Both the position numbers and the translations under genes were made by a program. From Parachlorella kessleri (lineage: Eukaryota; Chlorophyta; Trebouxiophyceae; Chlorellales; Chlorellaceae): DNA of 64,000 nt. This document shows positions 12,596 to 24,951 of this stretch, piece by piece. Positions within the stretch are counted from its first letter, which is position 1. Each line of letters starts with the position of its first letter. Where the stretch lies: the NCBI GenBank assembly GCA_001598975.1, contig BBXU01002754.1, forward strand, positions 30,619 through 94,618, in the 5' to 3' direction. The notes under the pieces were generated by a model that saw only the letters and a list, made by a program, of their open reading frames with translations, had not been told where the DNA came from and did no database searches.

Positions 12596-12685
12596 AACAA
12601 GAGGTGGAAGACAAGGAAATGTGGTGCAGGTCGGTCAAGTATTGAGCAATTAAGGCATCAATACTGATAGACCTCTTCGAGTTGT
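12596..12685 (+). repeat. Left direct repeat flanking the inverted PAN/ShKT cassette
   Basis: The repeat begins AACAAGAGGTGGAAGACAAG and runs through GGCATCAATACTGATAGA. It matches 13675-13740 joined to 13956-13983 at roughly 80 percent by eye, in the same orientation. It abuts the end of the inverted gene copy. Confidence 0.75.
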
Positions 12686-13552
12686 CTAGGACTGCATGAA
12701 GCTCTGGGGGCACTTGCCCCAGCTTGCCTGCAGCATCAACTGCCCAGCAAATGCTCAGTGGTAATTCAGGTGCAGCAGACGTCATGTTATGCCAGTGCAT
12801 GAGTTGGGTGCAAGACTCTAGGCACAGTACTTGCCTGCTGTTGGCAGGTATAGTCGGGTGTGGGTGCAACATCAGTGCAATCTTGCTGTGCAGGTTGAGC
12901 GAGAGTGGGCGCAGCAGTAACAGCGGGGGGTGGAGTGCTTGGGCTGGTGCCTAGGAGTGCGTTCATGTCCACCACGGTCCCCTGCGCAGCGCCACCACCG
13001 CTGGAGCCGGACCAGGGGTTGACCTGCACAGGCTAGGAGAGGGTGGAAATATGTCGAGCTAACATACGCTGAGATCCCCAAACAGCAGTGGCACAGTGTG
13101 GTGAGGTGCTTGCAGGTTGGCAGCAGCCTTTCATCACCCTCAGTACCCACCGACTGGAAGAAGGGGTCCTCGGCAGTGGTTCCTGACGGCATCAGCCAGT
13201 GCAACTGCCAGCCGTTGAGGTCAAGCTCCATGTCTGTGGAGGGATTGGCCTTCATGCAGCAGGTGCCTTCTGAACGAACAATGCGGTCGACTTCTTGTGC
13301 GCAGTTAAAAACCCATCTGTAATAGCGATATCACAAGGACCGCACAGCAAGCGTACGCCGGGATGTGCCAAGCAGTTGCAGCCCTCAGCACCCACCTTGC
13401 AGATTCTGGTTGTAGGCAAAGGCATTGCAGGAGGGCGAGCGCAGGCACAGCTTGGCGCAGGTCAGGGGATCCGTATTCTGACACCCCGCCCCGACGTCCT
13501 GCCCTTGGTAGGAGGGCATCACCATCGGCCAGGTCGCAAACACACTGGAGTT
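12686..13552 (-). pseudogene. Inverted, truncated copy of four PAN/ShKT gene exons
   Basis: On the minus strand, exons 13552-13396, 13269-13151 and 13023-12835 match the plus-strand exons 5968-6124, 6443-6561 and 6716-6904 in order and in exact length (157, 119 and 189 bases). Splice sites are preserved, including the GC donor. The 189-base exon encodes an apparently identical peptide. The fourth exon begins at 12727 like the ShKT exon at 7013 but meets a TAG at 12686 after 13 codons, just where similarity ends, so the first ShKT module is cut in half. There is no signal peptide, start codon or downstream ShKT module. Similarity also extends beyond 13552 to about 13650. Because the frames are intact, the copy is either young or still under constraint. 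I call it a gene fragment. Confidence 0.85.
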
Positions 13553-13674
13553 CTGCATAGTGGCATTGTCAGTTGTTATTCATGTCCGAGATGCATCGAG
13601 TGATCAAGATGGTGCTTGGTACCATATGGCACAAGCGGCGGCCTAAACCTTAGCTGCTGACACACCCTTCCTGG

Positions 13675-13985
13675 AACAGGAGGTGGTAGACTAGGAAGAG
13701 AATGTGGTGCGGGTAAGTCAAGTAATTGGCAAATGAGGCAGTATATGTTTTTGTATATTTATAAGCACAGCCCACGCCCACTCCAGGTACATACCTCTCC
13801 CACTAAGTTTCTAAATGTACACAGTTGTGTTACGGTTGGGTTACTGTCAGTGTGCTTGTAGCTTGTCTCCCCTTTTATTTCTGTCTGCTTTCTGACGCAG
13901 CTGGCACCCGCCACACTGCTGTCTGACCCTTTCCTGTCACGTGCATTTCCAACTTAAATGAGGCATCAATACTGATAGATCTCGC
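13675..13985 (+). repeat. Right direct repeat, interrupted by an insertion
   Basis: 13675-13740 (AACAGGAGGTGGTAGACTAG onward) matches the first part of the left repeat at 12596. 13956-13983 (ending TCAATACTGATAGAT) matches the rest of it. The two halves are separated by the insertion at 13741-13955. Confidence 0.75.
13741..13955. mobile_element. 215-bp insertion with 10-bp target-site duplication
   Basis: The segment is bounded by two exact copies of AAATGAGGCA, at 13731-13740 and 13956-13965. Removing the segment plus one copy restores a sequence matching the uninterrupted left repeat, so the left repeat acts as a paralogous empty site. There are no obvious terminal inverted repeats and no coding capacity. 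It could be a small non-autonomous element or a solo remnant; the class is unknown. Confidence 0.6.
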
Positions 13986-14837
13986 CAAGAACTCGGACGC
14001 TCAGCCACAGGCAGCCATTGCCAGTCCTACGCTGCTTGCCCACAGCAGTCCTCTGAATACAGGCACCCCACCTGCTGCCTCCAGGTCACCTGCCAGCGCT
14101 GAGCAATGGCAGCAGGTCGATGCACTTGCATGCCTATATCAACTTTTAACCATGTCGGGAGGAAATGTCAAATAGCAGTCGAAGTCAGTGCGCCAGGCTG
14201 GACAGTCGTTGGTCATGTGTGGGATGGATGCTGCTGGCAAGGGAGAGGACAGAAAGGCCAAACTTCTGCACTAGAGCCTCAGGGACTCCAGGGCGCAAGC
14301 TTGCATAGAGCTGCCGGAGCGGAGTTGGCGTGCAATACAGTCAACTGCAGCAATGCGTCTGCTCCCAGTAGAAATCCACAACCCCCAGTATGCAGGGCGT
14401 TCAGACTCTGCACACAACACAGCTTCCGTGAGGTCAGCCGTCCTTCAGGCTGATGTGACAACGCCAGCACCACATTGATAGCAAGTAAACGCTTCCCAAC
14501 CCTTCGATGCAGCATTTGATAAACTGTCTGCAAGTTTGTCAAGATATGCCTCATAGTGCTGACGCAATGAATGGCTGCTGGGGTCGTCAGGCAAGTATGA
14601 CGCACTGGCTGAAGACCTCCCATACTTGCGCGCTGCTGCTGGGCCTGCTGCGGTAAAGGCTTGCGCACTGCTGTTCCATTCACTCCTCCTGGGAACAGCA
14701 ATCGATACTTTCAACTAATTGAATGGGTGTGCACCTTAGGACAGCTTTGTAAAGATCGAGGGATGATCGTTAGGCCTTGAGCAGTCAGGAGTTGATCATG
14801 ACAGAGTTGGACTGATAGGAGTTGAAGGGTTGCTGAA
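13986..14837. other. Gene-free region upstream of TRAPPC8
   Basis: I find no gene I can support. A minus-strand open frame at 14445-14714 begins with TTG, has no family resemblance and is not counted. The promoter of the gene starting at 14838 must lie at the right end. Confidence 0.45.
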
Positions 14838-17800
14838 ATGGACCGACTGGGCAGGACGAGGGTCTGGCTGGCCGACCAGCTCACCCCAGCTGTGGCGGTC
14901 ATTGCGTCCCAGGAGGCCGACAGTCTCTGCCATGCAGCCAACGGGCTCACAGTGGTCAACCTCCTGCGGCCCTTTGGCGTGCTGAACCAGCTCAACGGCA
15001 CGATTGGAGGTGCGGTGGGTGGACGGGCGGCAAGCCATACTGGCTCCCGCTCCACTACGCAGCAGGGTTGGTTGGACTCAAGCAGCAGCTCAGTCTGACC
15101 TGCTGCACTGCAGTTCCTGTAAGGACCGTTGGGGAGGCCCCTTTCCGGCTGCACAGCTGGAGGCTGCGCTTCTATGCCGCCAATACTATGTTCCAGCCAG
15201 CGGCTGAGGTGGGTGATAGAAGGCAAGCTCCCTGTCAACCCTTTGCACTGCTTTGAGAGTCTGCACAGTCATGCCGATTGAGCTATTCACAAATCGCGTG
15301 TCTGAAGGCTGCCGACGGGCATCTCAAGGAGGTCCTCTCAGCGGCGGCTGCCACGGCCTGTGACGAAGGCGTTCCACCGCTTGAAGTCTTGCTCAGTCCA
15401 GGTGAGGGGAGCCAGTATCCCGATGAAATCCCACCTTTCAGGCAGCCAGTTGGCTTTCATTACGCATGATGAGGGGAGCTAGGCTGATGACAGCCTGCAG
15501 CTATCCTGGCAATATGCGGCTCAGGTGACAGGAGCTGCCCACATGGCAGCCACAGCCAAGGTGCTAGTCCCATGCGGGAAATGTTGATAAGCAAGCAGCA
15601 GGGGAGGGGAGGCACGCAGGCTGGCTAAAACAGCAATGGAAGGTCACTGACTGCTGCTTGTGATGCAGACTGTGGGGATGCAACCCCCTGGTACGGCATC
15701 TACCGCGACGAGTTCGTGCGTCTGATGGCCTTTGGCGACCATGAGACCATGGACCACCCAGTAGCATGTCAGTCTGCTGGCCAGATAGCGAGTCACGTAG
15801 TGGGCAGCCAGTCTAGCATTCCTGGCATGGCACTTCTGATGTTTGTGAGGCTGGCTGCCTTGGGGTGGGTCCGTGCTGCAGGGGCTGCTGCATGCTACAC
15901 TGCGCTTACGCTGGCATTGCTATGGAGCTGCCGTCAGCCAGCATATGGTATGATTTTCAATATGGTCACATGCACCAGGACGCTGATAGGCCAGGGAAGT
16001 TGCCCGGCCTTTGACAAACCTTTGTGAATCCTAGGGCTGTGCTCCTCTTTTCTGCACACCTCGAGCGAGCGCCGCGAAGCGAGACCCAACCTGGGCGGGC
16101 TTGCTTTCTGTAGGCGTGCTGGTACTGCCATCAACTGTGCGGGGCGACCCTGTGGCAGCCTTTGAGGAGCTTTTTGCACGGCCCGGATCGCTGCCTGCCC
16201 TCATGCAGCAGGGCGTGATGGAGCCACGGATACCCAAGCATTATGTGCTGCTGCACGATGCGCGCACCGCGCCGCCTGGCACACTTGAAAGGTGCCTCCG
16301 CATGGGGACGTGGGCTGCTGCTGTTGTGCAGTATGGGGGTTCACTTTGACACTCTCCGTGCAGGGTAGCGTTGGAGTGTGTTTTAGCGAGTATGGGCTGC
16401 CATCACCACCCGTAAGCAGCTGGTTGAGTGACTGAACAAAGTATATCAAGGGAAGTAGCTCGTCCATCTGTCCCCTTTTCCAGGGCACAAAATATGCTGC
16501 GCCACATGGCTGGCAGCATTGGGCAGCAGTGCCACCTGCTGGTGATCAACAGCCGCACAGAGGAGCAGCCAGCCGGCATAGACCAGCGGTTCTGGTCAGC
16601 TGCACTGCCAGGTGAGAGCGTCGCTGCGGGTTTAACCTTGCACCGCTTGCCTGGCTTTATATCTGTGCCCAGCAGCCAAGGAGGCGTGCATGTCACCACG
16701 AGTGCTTGGTGGGCCTTGGAAGCCTGCTCCCAGCGGTCCCAAAGGCAGAACAGACACCAGCTGCAGCCTTTTAACCCAGTGGGCTTGATGACGGTGCCTA
16801 CTGCGTATATGAGTTTAGCAGGGCCGCTGGAGCACGGTGTGGCAGGTACTAGTTGGAGTCAGCAGTGGGGCCTCACTTGGCAAGCTTTCCATGACGGCAT
16901 TAGACAGCCAGCATGCGCTGTGTCCTGCCAGGGACGATACCGGGCGGCGGCGCCGGCGAGCCTGCCTCCTACCCTGCGCCTCCCCCTGGTGGGGCGTACG
17001 GTGCTGGGCTGAGCGAGAGTGATGTGCGGAGCCTGGCTGAGTTTGCACGCAACTTGGCGGTGCAGCACATCATACCAAACCTGGAGATGCGCATACGCGC
17101 ACTGAACCACCAGGCAGGTTGCCTTCCCAGGGGGATGGTCGGTGAGGTTATATATGGGGTGGCAGGCCACCTGCAGGCTGTGGGTACTGAGCCTGCTGAG
17201 CAGCCCCAGAGAGCCACTTCTGTTCTCGTGATGATGCCGTAGCCCCTTGTACTTCCTGGACTGCATTTGGCATGAGCAGCGGTGGTTGCCATGTCATTGT
17301 GAAACTTTGCCGCCGGCGGGGCCAGTACAGCTCTCCACCCACACACTCTGACGTGCCCACCTGCCGCCCTCTCCGGACAGGTGACCTCCACACGCAAGGG
17401 CCTCCGGAACCAGCTGAAGAGCCTGCTGTGGCGCAAGGCGGGCCCAAGCTCGTTCCTAGCAGCCGCGGCAGGGGTGGGTGCCACAGACAGCCCCTCCAGC
17501 ACCGCTCCCTCCACGCCCACAGCCGTAGCGGGCACAGCAGGGGGCAGCGTGCTCCCCGGGGCGTACTTGCACTCCAGTGTGGAGGGCGAGATGCGCGCTC
17601 TGAGCGACCTGGCGCTGCTGCTGCGGGACTTCGAGACTGCGCTGGGCACGCTGCGCCTGCTGGCCTCGGATTACAAGCAGGACAAGGCGTGGAAGCACTA
17701 CGCGGCGGTGCAGGTGGGCCGGCCCAACTGGGGGGGGACTGCTTGCTGCAACACTTGTAGGTATACACCCTGCGGGGCCATGCAGTCTGTCAGCAAATGT

Positions 17801-20800
17801 GTGGCAATCAAGTGATGCAAGGGATCTAGCGAGGGAGCTGCGGTGGATGTGCGATGGCGGCTCTGGTGACACGAAATTGGCTGCTGGAGAGTGACAGTCG
17901 CAGGCTTGCATACATTGTTCATCGAGGTATGTGTGGGGCATGTCTGCATGTCACCGGAGCCGGTGCACCCCACTGTCAGTCACATTCACTGCCGGGTTGC
18001 CGCTAATGCAGGAGGCTCTGGGTGTGGCAACCATCCTGTCCATTGGCAGCCCTGCGGACGCGGTGGCATCATACAAGGAAGCCTTCTATAGATACCAGCA
18101 GGTCGGGCACACCAGTCATTGTTGGCAGTGGCACGGGGTTGGTATCGGACTACCTGGTGGCTTGTGGGCACCACTCTGCGTGTGCGGAAGGGCGCGCCTC
18201 AGTAAGCATTTACCTCAGCCGGCCGGTGTCCCAGGAAACCTGTATACTCAGGCTTGGGCAGGCGAGTTTTGTGCGAAGGTGTCCCTGGGACCCTGCTGAC
18301 CCAGTGTGACCATCATTGGTGGTACATCCCCTGGGGCTGCAGGTTGCACAGTTGGGTGGGCGGTACCGCACGGAGGGCACCCGGTATGCCACCCGTGCTG
18401 CCATGGTCCTGCTGGAGTACCTGCGAGCCATTGGGCAGCACGGCGAGGCCAACTGGATCTGCATGAAGGCACACTTCCAGGTGAGGCTGGGCCAGCAAGG
18501 ACGGCGGCTTATTGTGTGTAGTGACTCCATCCCGATGCACCTGAAAGACTCGCGGCTGTCATTGGACCCCCTGTAGGATGCCACCAATGGGCCTGTGGTA
18601 CCCGACCCACTACACAACCAGGCACGCCGACTCATTGACTAATGTCACCCTAAGTTCCAATGTGCGCCGCAGAGCGGTGTCAAATATGCACCAGGATACC
18701 TGTTAGGTACAATGCTGAGCCTCTCCGTGCGATTAACACCATGTGCTGCAGGAAGAGAACCTGCGGGCGGGGCTGCTGCTGGAGCAGGCGGCGCACAGCC
18801 TGCTGCGGCTGGCGCCCTCGCCGCACGTGCGCAAGTTTGCGTTCCACCTGGTGCTGGCGGGGCTGCGCTACAACCTGTGCGAGCAGAAGGGGCTGGCACT
18901 GCGGGCTTACAAGTGCGTGGGCCGGCTAGAGGGGGGGGGGACTGGCTTTCTTGCTGGCTTGCCAGGCCTTGTTGCAGTTTGTGTCGAAGGCTGCGTTGCT
19001 GGGGCAAGTAGCCGGCCAGGTGCCTTGGGGGGTACTTGATGTTTTGCATTAGCAGAGCAGCCGGTGAGGGCTGACCTGTCAATGGTGCATGGTGTCGGCT
19101 GGCCTCGGGGTGTCGGCCAGCCTGCCTGTGCGACACCCAGAACTCAAAAAGCTGCTGAAGCTGGCTGCGTGAATGGCGTGCGGGTGGGGGTTGCTTGGTG
19201 GTGCAGGCAGGTGCTGGGCGTGTACTCAGGACGGCGGTGGGCGCTCATTGAGGAGCACTTGCACGATGTGCTTGGCAGGCAGAGCAGGTGTGCTTCTGGA
19301 CCGAGCGGCAGGGTGCTTGGACTTGTTGGGAGTATTTCAGTGCAATATGGGATCACACCACCATATCTGTCTCCCTGCCAGCAATTTTTTTTGTGCGGCT
19401 AGTTGTCCTGGCTGCAGTCCAGTGCTGGGGCCAGCAGTTGGGCACATTATCATTTGTTGGTGTCTTGCACCGCCTCAGAAGCCTTAGCAGTAGTGCATGG
19501 CCATGTGCGGGCGACTGCAAGCAGCCCAGCTGCCGTGCATGGCTGGCTGGCGGCGTGCAGGGAGGCGGGGGACTGGCTGGGGGCCGTGCAGCACTACATG
19601 GCCATGGTGCTGTGCCCCGCCAACTCCCCCTACTGCCAGCGGGCCTACATGGCGCAGTTCCTGGACGTGCTGCGCGGCGCACAGGCAGCGCTGGTGGGTG
19701 GGTGGGTGGGTGGGGGCGGGGGGGGATTGGGGCTGAGCTGTACTACTGCTGTAGGCATGGATGGAGGGCGCCGCAGGGACGTATATTATGCCCCGGGCAT
19801 GGAGATTTCTTAGGGGTGCTGGCCGGCTCTCTGTCTCGCCCTGACGGAACTCCCCTATGATACGACAGACAAAGGCACCGGTACCTACTTTGCCTGCTTT
19901 GGCGCGCCCGGGGTCCTGCGCTGCTCCCGTGCCATCGCCCCTTCCTGCTGCCCTGCCGTCCTCGTTATACAGCGCGGCGACCCTTGGCTGGCTGGTCCAG
20001 TCGTACTGCCGGCCCAGGACCGCATGCAGACTCCTACTTCCCTTAACTGCAGGGCTACGACCCCACCCTGGAGCTGCCGGTCCCCGTCATCAACCTGGAG
20101 CGGGTGGGGCTGCAGTACGACAGCCAGACGGGGTACGGCACCCCCGAGGCGCGCCAGGTTGGCGGAGAGGTGTGGCGCCCGCTGGAGGCGGCGGTGCAGC
20201 CGCCCGCGGAGGGAGGCCCGCTCACCTGGCTGGATGGTGGGTGGGTGGGTGGGGCTGGGAGAGGCAGGACCTGCAGGTTTCTTCCCACCCTTGTGCTGGC
20301 GCTGTGTGTGGTGTGGCGGCTTTGAAAGATCGTGAGGGCGCAGGGATACGATGTCCCCAGGCTGCAACGCGCTGCGTTTTATGGCGCTTACCTTATACGG
20401 GTCGGGTTAAGAGGCAAGGTGGGCATTTTATGCAGCCATGTAGAGCCCGTTCGTTGCCTGCCTGCCTCACCATTGCTGAATGAAGCCCGTTTTGCAACGC
20501 CTGCAGGCGGCAGCCGCGCCCACATGGCCCACCAGCAGCCGGAGCACAGCTGCATCGTGGGAGAGACTGTGGGCATCGACATAGAGCTGTCCAACCCGCT
20601 CCAGATAGACCTGGCACTCACCCGCCTGCGCCTTGCCTGCTCGTTTGAGCCAGCAGCTGCTGCTGCTGCCAGCGCTGCACACAGCGGCAGTGCAGCGGCA
20701 GGGGCTGTAGTGGGCGGGGCAGACCGGCCAAAGAACCCGGGGCTGCAGGTGAGCTTCGATGAGTTGCTGGCAAGCCAGCCATGCTGGGCAGGGGAGCAGC

Positions 20801-23800
20801 TTATGGTTGGTGGGAATACTGAGCCTCAACTCCGTTCCTGCTGGACTAACTCTCGCCAGCCCATGGCACTACCTTGCCGAGCATGTTGTTTGTCGCCTTC
20901 GACTGGCAGGCTTTGCGGCCAGTCAGAACCTCGCTTTGGGGTTGGCAGGGTGCCGGCGAGCCCACCTGTACCGCCCGCCTGCCGTGCATACCAGGCTCCT
21001 TCTGGCTCATGCGCGCGCTGCACTTGCTGAGTTGCCATGTCTCAGGCCAAGTAGCTCCTGCTTTGCTGGCCCTGGCTAACAGATCCGGGAGGAGAGCCTG
21101 ACCCTGGGGCCCGGTGAGCGCATGGTGGTGCACCTGCGCCTGGTGCCCCTGAGGGCGGGGTCGGTGACGGTGGAGGGGGTGCAGTGGGTGCTGGCCGGCC
21201 TGGCGCAGGGCTGCCAGCGCTTCCGGATACCCCGGCCCAAGCCGCGCAAGCCAGGCAGCAGCAAGTGAGTGGCGCGGAGCAGCGCTGCATCAATGACCTG
21301 CTGATTGAGGGCAACCTGCGTGGCCTTACCAGATCTTGTCAGTGATGCTGTGGGAGTGGGTGGACTCCTCAGGCGGAGGGCAACGCCTCTGCATGCTCAG
21401 GGCAGTGCTGGCTAGGGTTCGTATGATGGCAGGTTGGTAGATAAGGGCCGCCATATCGCTCAAGCGAACCCTGGCCTGCGCCGCCTCCGTAGACCCAGCA
21501 CTGCCAAACGCGCATGCACCTGCGTGCAGGCCACTGCTGGATGCGGTGAGGGAGCCCCCCGGTGGCGTGCACTTCACCGTGCTGCCGCCCATGCCGCACC
21601 TGGAGGTGTCCACCCCGCCCCTCTCGCCAGTCATGCTGGTGGGCGAGCTGCTGCGCTGCCCCCTGCGGCTGCGCAACACCGGCGCGATGACCATGCACAA
21701 CATCGCCATGGCGGTGGCCACGCCCGACATGCTGCTGACGGCCGTGGAGGTGCTGCCGGTGCCCCCAGCAGCTGCTGCCGCTGCTGCGCCGGCAGGCCCT
21801 GACATCAGTGGTGCTGCAGTCATCAGCCCTACCACTGGCGGCAGCACTGACAGCACTCTCGGCCCAAATAGTAACTTGCCAGAGTCCCAGGCAGCCGCGG
21901 CTGGCCCTGAGGCTGGTAGGGAGGCTCCTGATCAACAGCAGCAGCATGGCAGCTCGGACAGCTCTGCCCACTCCGCTGGCCCAGCAGTCCTTGCCACCGA
22001 CGCTGCGGGCGGCGGAGACAGCCTCTCTCACCAGCTGGAAGGGCTAGCACTTGCGACCAGCGCCCGCAGCAGCCCAGCAGGCACAGCCCCTTTGCCTGCT
22101 CCTGCTCCCGAGCCTGGCTTGGTAGTAGGAGCAGCCCAGCCAGGGCCAGGGTCAGGGTTGCCACCTCGGGGCCCTCGCACTCGTGCGCCGGGTGGGGTGG
22201 TGGAGGTGGTCGTGTCAGAGCGGCCCGGGGGCATGACAGTGTTCAGCCTGCCCCCGGGAAGCAGCAAGCTTGGAGTGGGGCAGGAGCTGCAGCTTGTACT
22301 CTGGTTGAGGTGTGTGGCCTGACTTGGGCATTTGCTTGCAGCTAGTGTTGATGTTAGTATTGCTATTTGTATAAGTTAAGTGGAGTCACCCTGGCTTAAC
22401 AGGGGATTCAAGTGGCTCTGCTACTGCCTCCCTGCTGTACAGTGCCACATTCCTCAAGCTTGGATGGGTGCCATACAGGAATTGCCTTTGTTACTGGCTA
22501 GGCAACAGCTCCCCCCAACGCTGCCGTGCCCTGGTTGTGTTGCAGGCCCACGCAGCCAGGCGCCGTGCGCTTCAATAGTGTGTGGTGCTACGAGCCGGTG
22601 GTCAAGCTGGACTCTGTCAGGTTCCGCACCCTCCGTGTCACCTACTCTGCAGCAGTGCAGCCCTCCCTGGACTTGGCGGCCGCAGCAGTGGCGGGGCGGT
22701 CCGTCCCTGGGACTTGTCTGCTGCAGCTGCGGGGTGTGAACCGGCAGGGGGTGGAGGCCCTGAGGCTGACCGAGCTGGCATGCCCCGGGGAGGCATGGCA
22801 GCTCTCCAGGCTACAGCAGGCCCAGCAGGCGCAGCAGCAGCAGCAGCAGACCAGAGGTGGTGGAAGCAGTTGCCAAGGTGCGTACGGAGGTGAAAGTGAG
22901 GTGCGGTGGTGGTAGGCAGGTGATGGAATGATGTTGGAGGACGAGGCAACGGTCTGCGCGGGGATGGGCTGCTCTGCTTTGTGACAGCTTTCCTTAGCCA
23001 AAGCAACCTGCCCTCCGCAACTCCTGTGCATGTAAGTTGCACAATGGGCGGTTGACCGAAGTCATGTCCTGCTGTGCTGGGCTGCAGAACTGGACACTGT
23101 AGTCGGGCCTGAGTCAGCTGTGACACTTCACTACCACCTCCTGCCAGCAGACTCGGCAGCAGCAGCAGCAGCACCAGGTGTTGACCCCCCAGCCAGCGGG
23201 CTGTGCGGTCCTGCTCTCAGCAGCGCAGTCGCGCAGTGGTTCTTCCGCCGGGCTCACCCGCGGCGCAGGGTGGTGCCTACTGCCCCCTCCACCAGCTCGC
23301 TGCAGTCTGTAGCCACGGGCCGCTCGACCAGGCACCAGACCTCAGCAGCGGCATCTGTGGTGGAGGATGGAGGGGAGCAAGGTGGCTCAGGGGCGGGGGA
23401 GCTGTCGGCCTCGCTTGATCTGGTGGTGAGGTGGGAAGTGGCGGGGGCTCCCACGGGAGCGCAGCCTCGCTGCGGCTTCCATGTGGTCTACCAGCAGAGG
23501 TGGGTGGTGCATGGATGGCAAATGTGCAACGGTTGTGAGCAGGGTTGTTTGCAGGATTGGTCCCCTGCTGCATGCTTCCTTGCCTGCCGACGAAGCTTGT
23601 CTGCTGTGAACCAATTGGGAGACATGCTCCCACCAGGGACCTACTGGTGAGATGCGACGCGCGGTGCAGGCCATGCTTGTGCTGTCATCAATTAGGTGTC
23701 CTAGCTAGCTTCGGGTGACAGCTTCACAGTCACAGCAATGATCAGGCTACATGGTGTCCACCGGCCACCCTGATGAAACTGATGCTCGTTCCACCCAGTT

Positions 23801-24573
23801 TCCGGCCCTCATGCATGCAGGGTCCAGGAGGGACCGCCCATCCATGTGCAGCTTCTGGGCCCGGGCAGGGTGGCCCACGACTTTGACGTGGCCCCCTTCT
23901 GCACCCTGCAACTGGTGCTGCGGGTGCGGAACACGCTGCCAAGCCCCGCAGCAGTGTGTGTCGAGACTGGCAAGGGGCCGGACGGCCGGCCGACACCGCT
24001 AGGTGAGTGCAGTTTGTGGCGTGTGGCAGAAAGTGTGCTTTGCGCAGCTTACTGCATGCACGTCAGCATTAATAGGGTGCCCGTGGGCCGGTCGGGAGCT
24101 TAATGTAACTCCTTGTGCCACCTGTACTCTCCAAGCCACAAGCAGTTGGCAGAGGCTGTACACCCAGCAGTTGGCATGGAGTCACGCGTGGACTGGCGGC
24201 AAGTCACAAGCGTAATGTGCATGCAGGCATGGCCACATGGGCACCCTCACCAGCTCCCCCCGATGGCAGCATGCCCAGCACCAGCAGTAGCAGCAGCAGC
24301 GGGGGCTATGTGCAGCCAGTGCAGCCCCACATCTGGTGCGGTCGCACGCGTGTCACCCTGCCTGACCTGCCCAGCTGCCAAACCGTGGAGGTGCCCCTAC
24401 ATGTGGCGGCCTCCGAGCCAGGCATGCTCCACCTGGCAGACTACCTTGTCTCGTGGAGCTACCCTGAAGTCCCAGCGTTAAGCGGCAGCAGGCCTGGGCC
24501 ACCGTGCGTGGTTCAGGTGCAGCAGCGGCGGCGGCAACAACTGCAGCAAGAGCAGCTGGGTGGGGGCGGGTGA
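14838..24573 (+). CDS. TRAPPC8: TRAPP complex subunit 8 (Trs85 family)
   Basis: This is a long multi-exon gene, with at least about 20 exons. Phase-checked examples are 14838-15009, 15114-15208, 15308-15401, 15669-15767, 16114-16291, 16494-16621, 16932-17113, 17381-17713, 18012-18101, 18343-18480, 18752-18916 and 19211-19287. N-terminal landmarks are VPVRTVGEAPFRLHSWRLRF, TPWYGIYRDEFVRLM and IPKHYVLLHDA. The middle has the conserved TSTRKGLRNQLKSLLWRK block, then a DLALLLRDFETALGTLRLL helical repeat region and LLLEQAAHSLL. The C-terminal half is a series of beta-sandwich modules (HSCIVGETVGIDIELSNPLQ, LVGELLRCPLRLRNTGAMT) with Ala/Gln/Ser-rich inserts. TRAPPC8/Trs85 belongs to TRAPPIII, which activates Rab1/Ypt1 in ER-Golgi traffic and autophagy. 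The TGA at 24571 follows a Gln-rich tail. The intron at 17114 appears to use a GC donor. The exon join near 19290-19490 is not resolved. Confidence 0.92.
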
Positions 24574-24951
24574 CCAGTGCTTGCAGCAGCAGCATTGCCT
24601 GGACTTCCTGGCTTATGAAAGGCCATGTTGACTCTCGCCAGCAGCGACATGCATGGAAGCAAGTGGTGTAAGGACAAACTGCACCCGATCACCGGGAAAG
24701 GTTTGCAAGCCACGTCAGTGGATCCATCCAAGACCCGCGGACCACGCAGCCCCCACATCATGAGCGCCATCCCTCTTGCAAATCGTTTGTTAGGCGGCGT
24801 GCCAAGGTTATGCAACATTTTCCACTTGTACACACCCCATATACTTCCATTTTCCAAACCTTGTGTGCATTGTTGACTCGTGTCGGGCCCCGGCCACCTA
24901 GACTCTTACGCTCACTTCAAGCCAAGAGCAAGCGCAGCAGCAGAGGCGCTC
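24574..24951. other. Intergenic: TRAPPC8 3' end and GFY promoter
   Basis: A TGTAA at 24667-24671, 94 bases after the TRAPPC8 stop, is a candidate poly(A) signal. Nothing else is recognised. Confidence 0.45.

Noticed and set aside
14445..14714. 89-codon minus-strand open frame upstream of TRAPPC8
   Set aside because: It begins with TTG instead of ATG, has no recognisable domain and no splice or poly(A) support.
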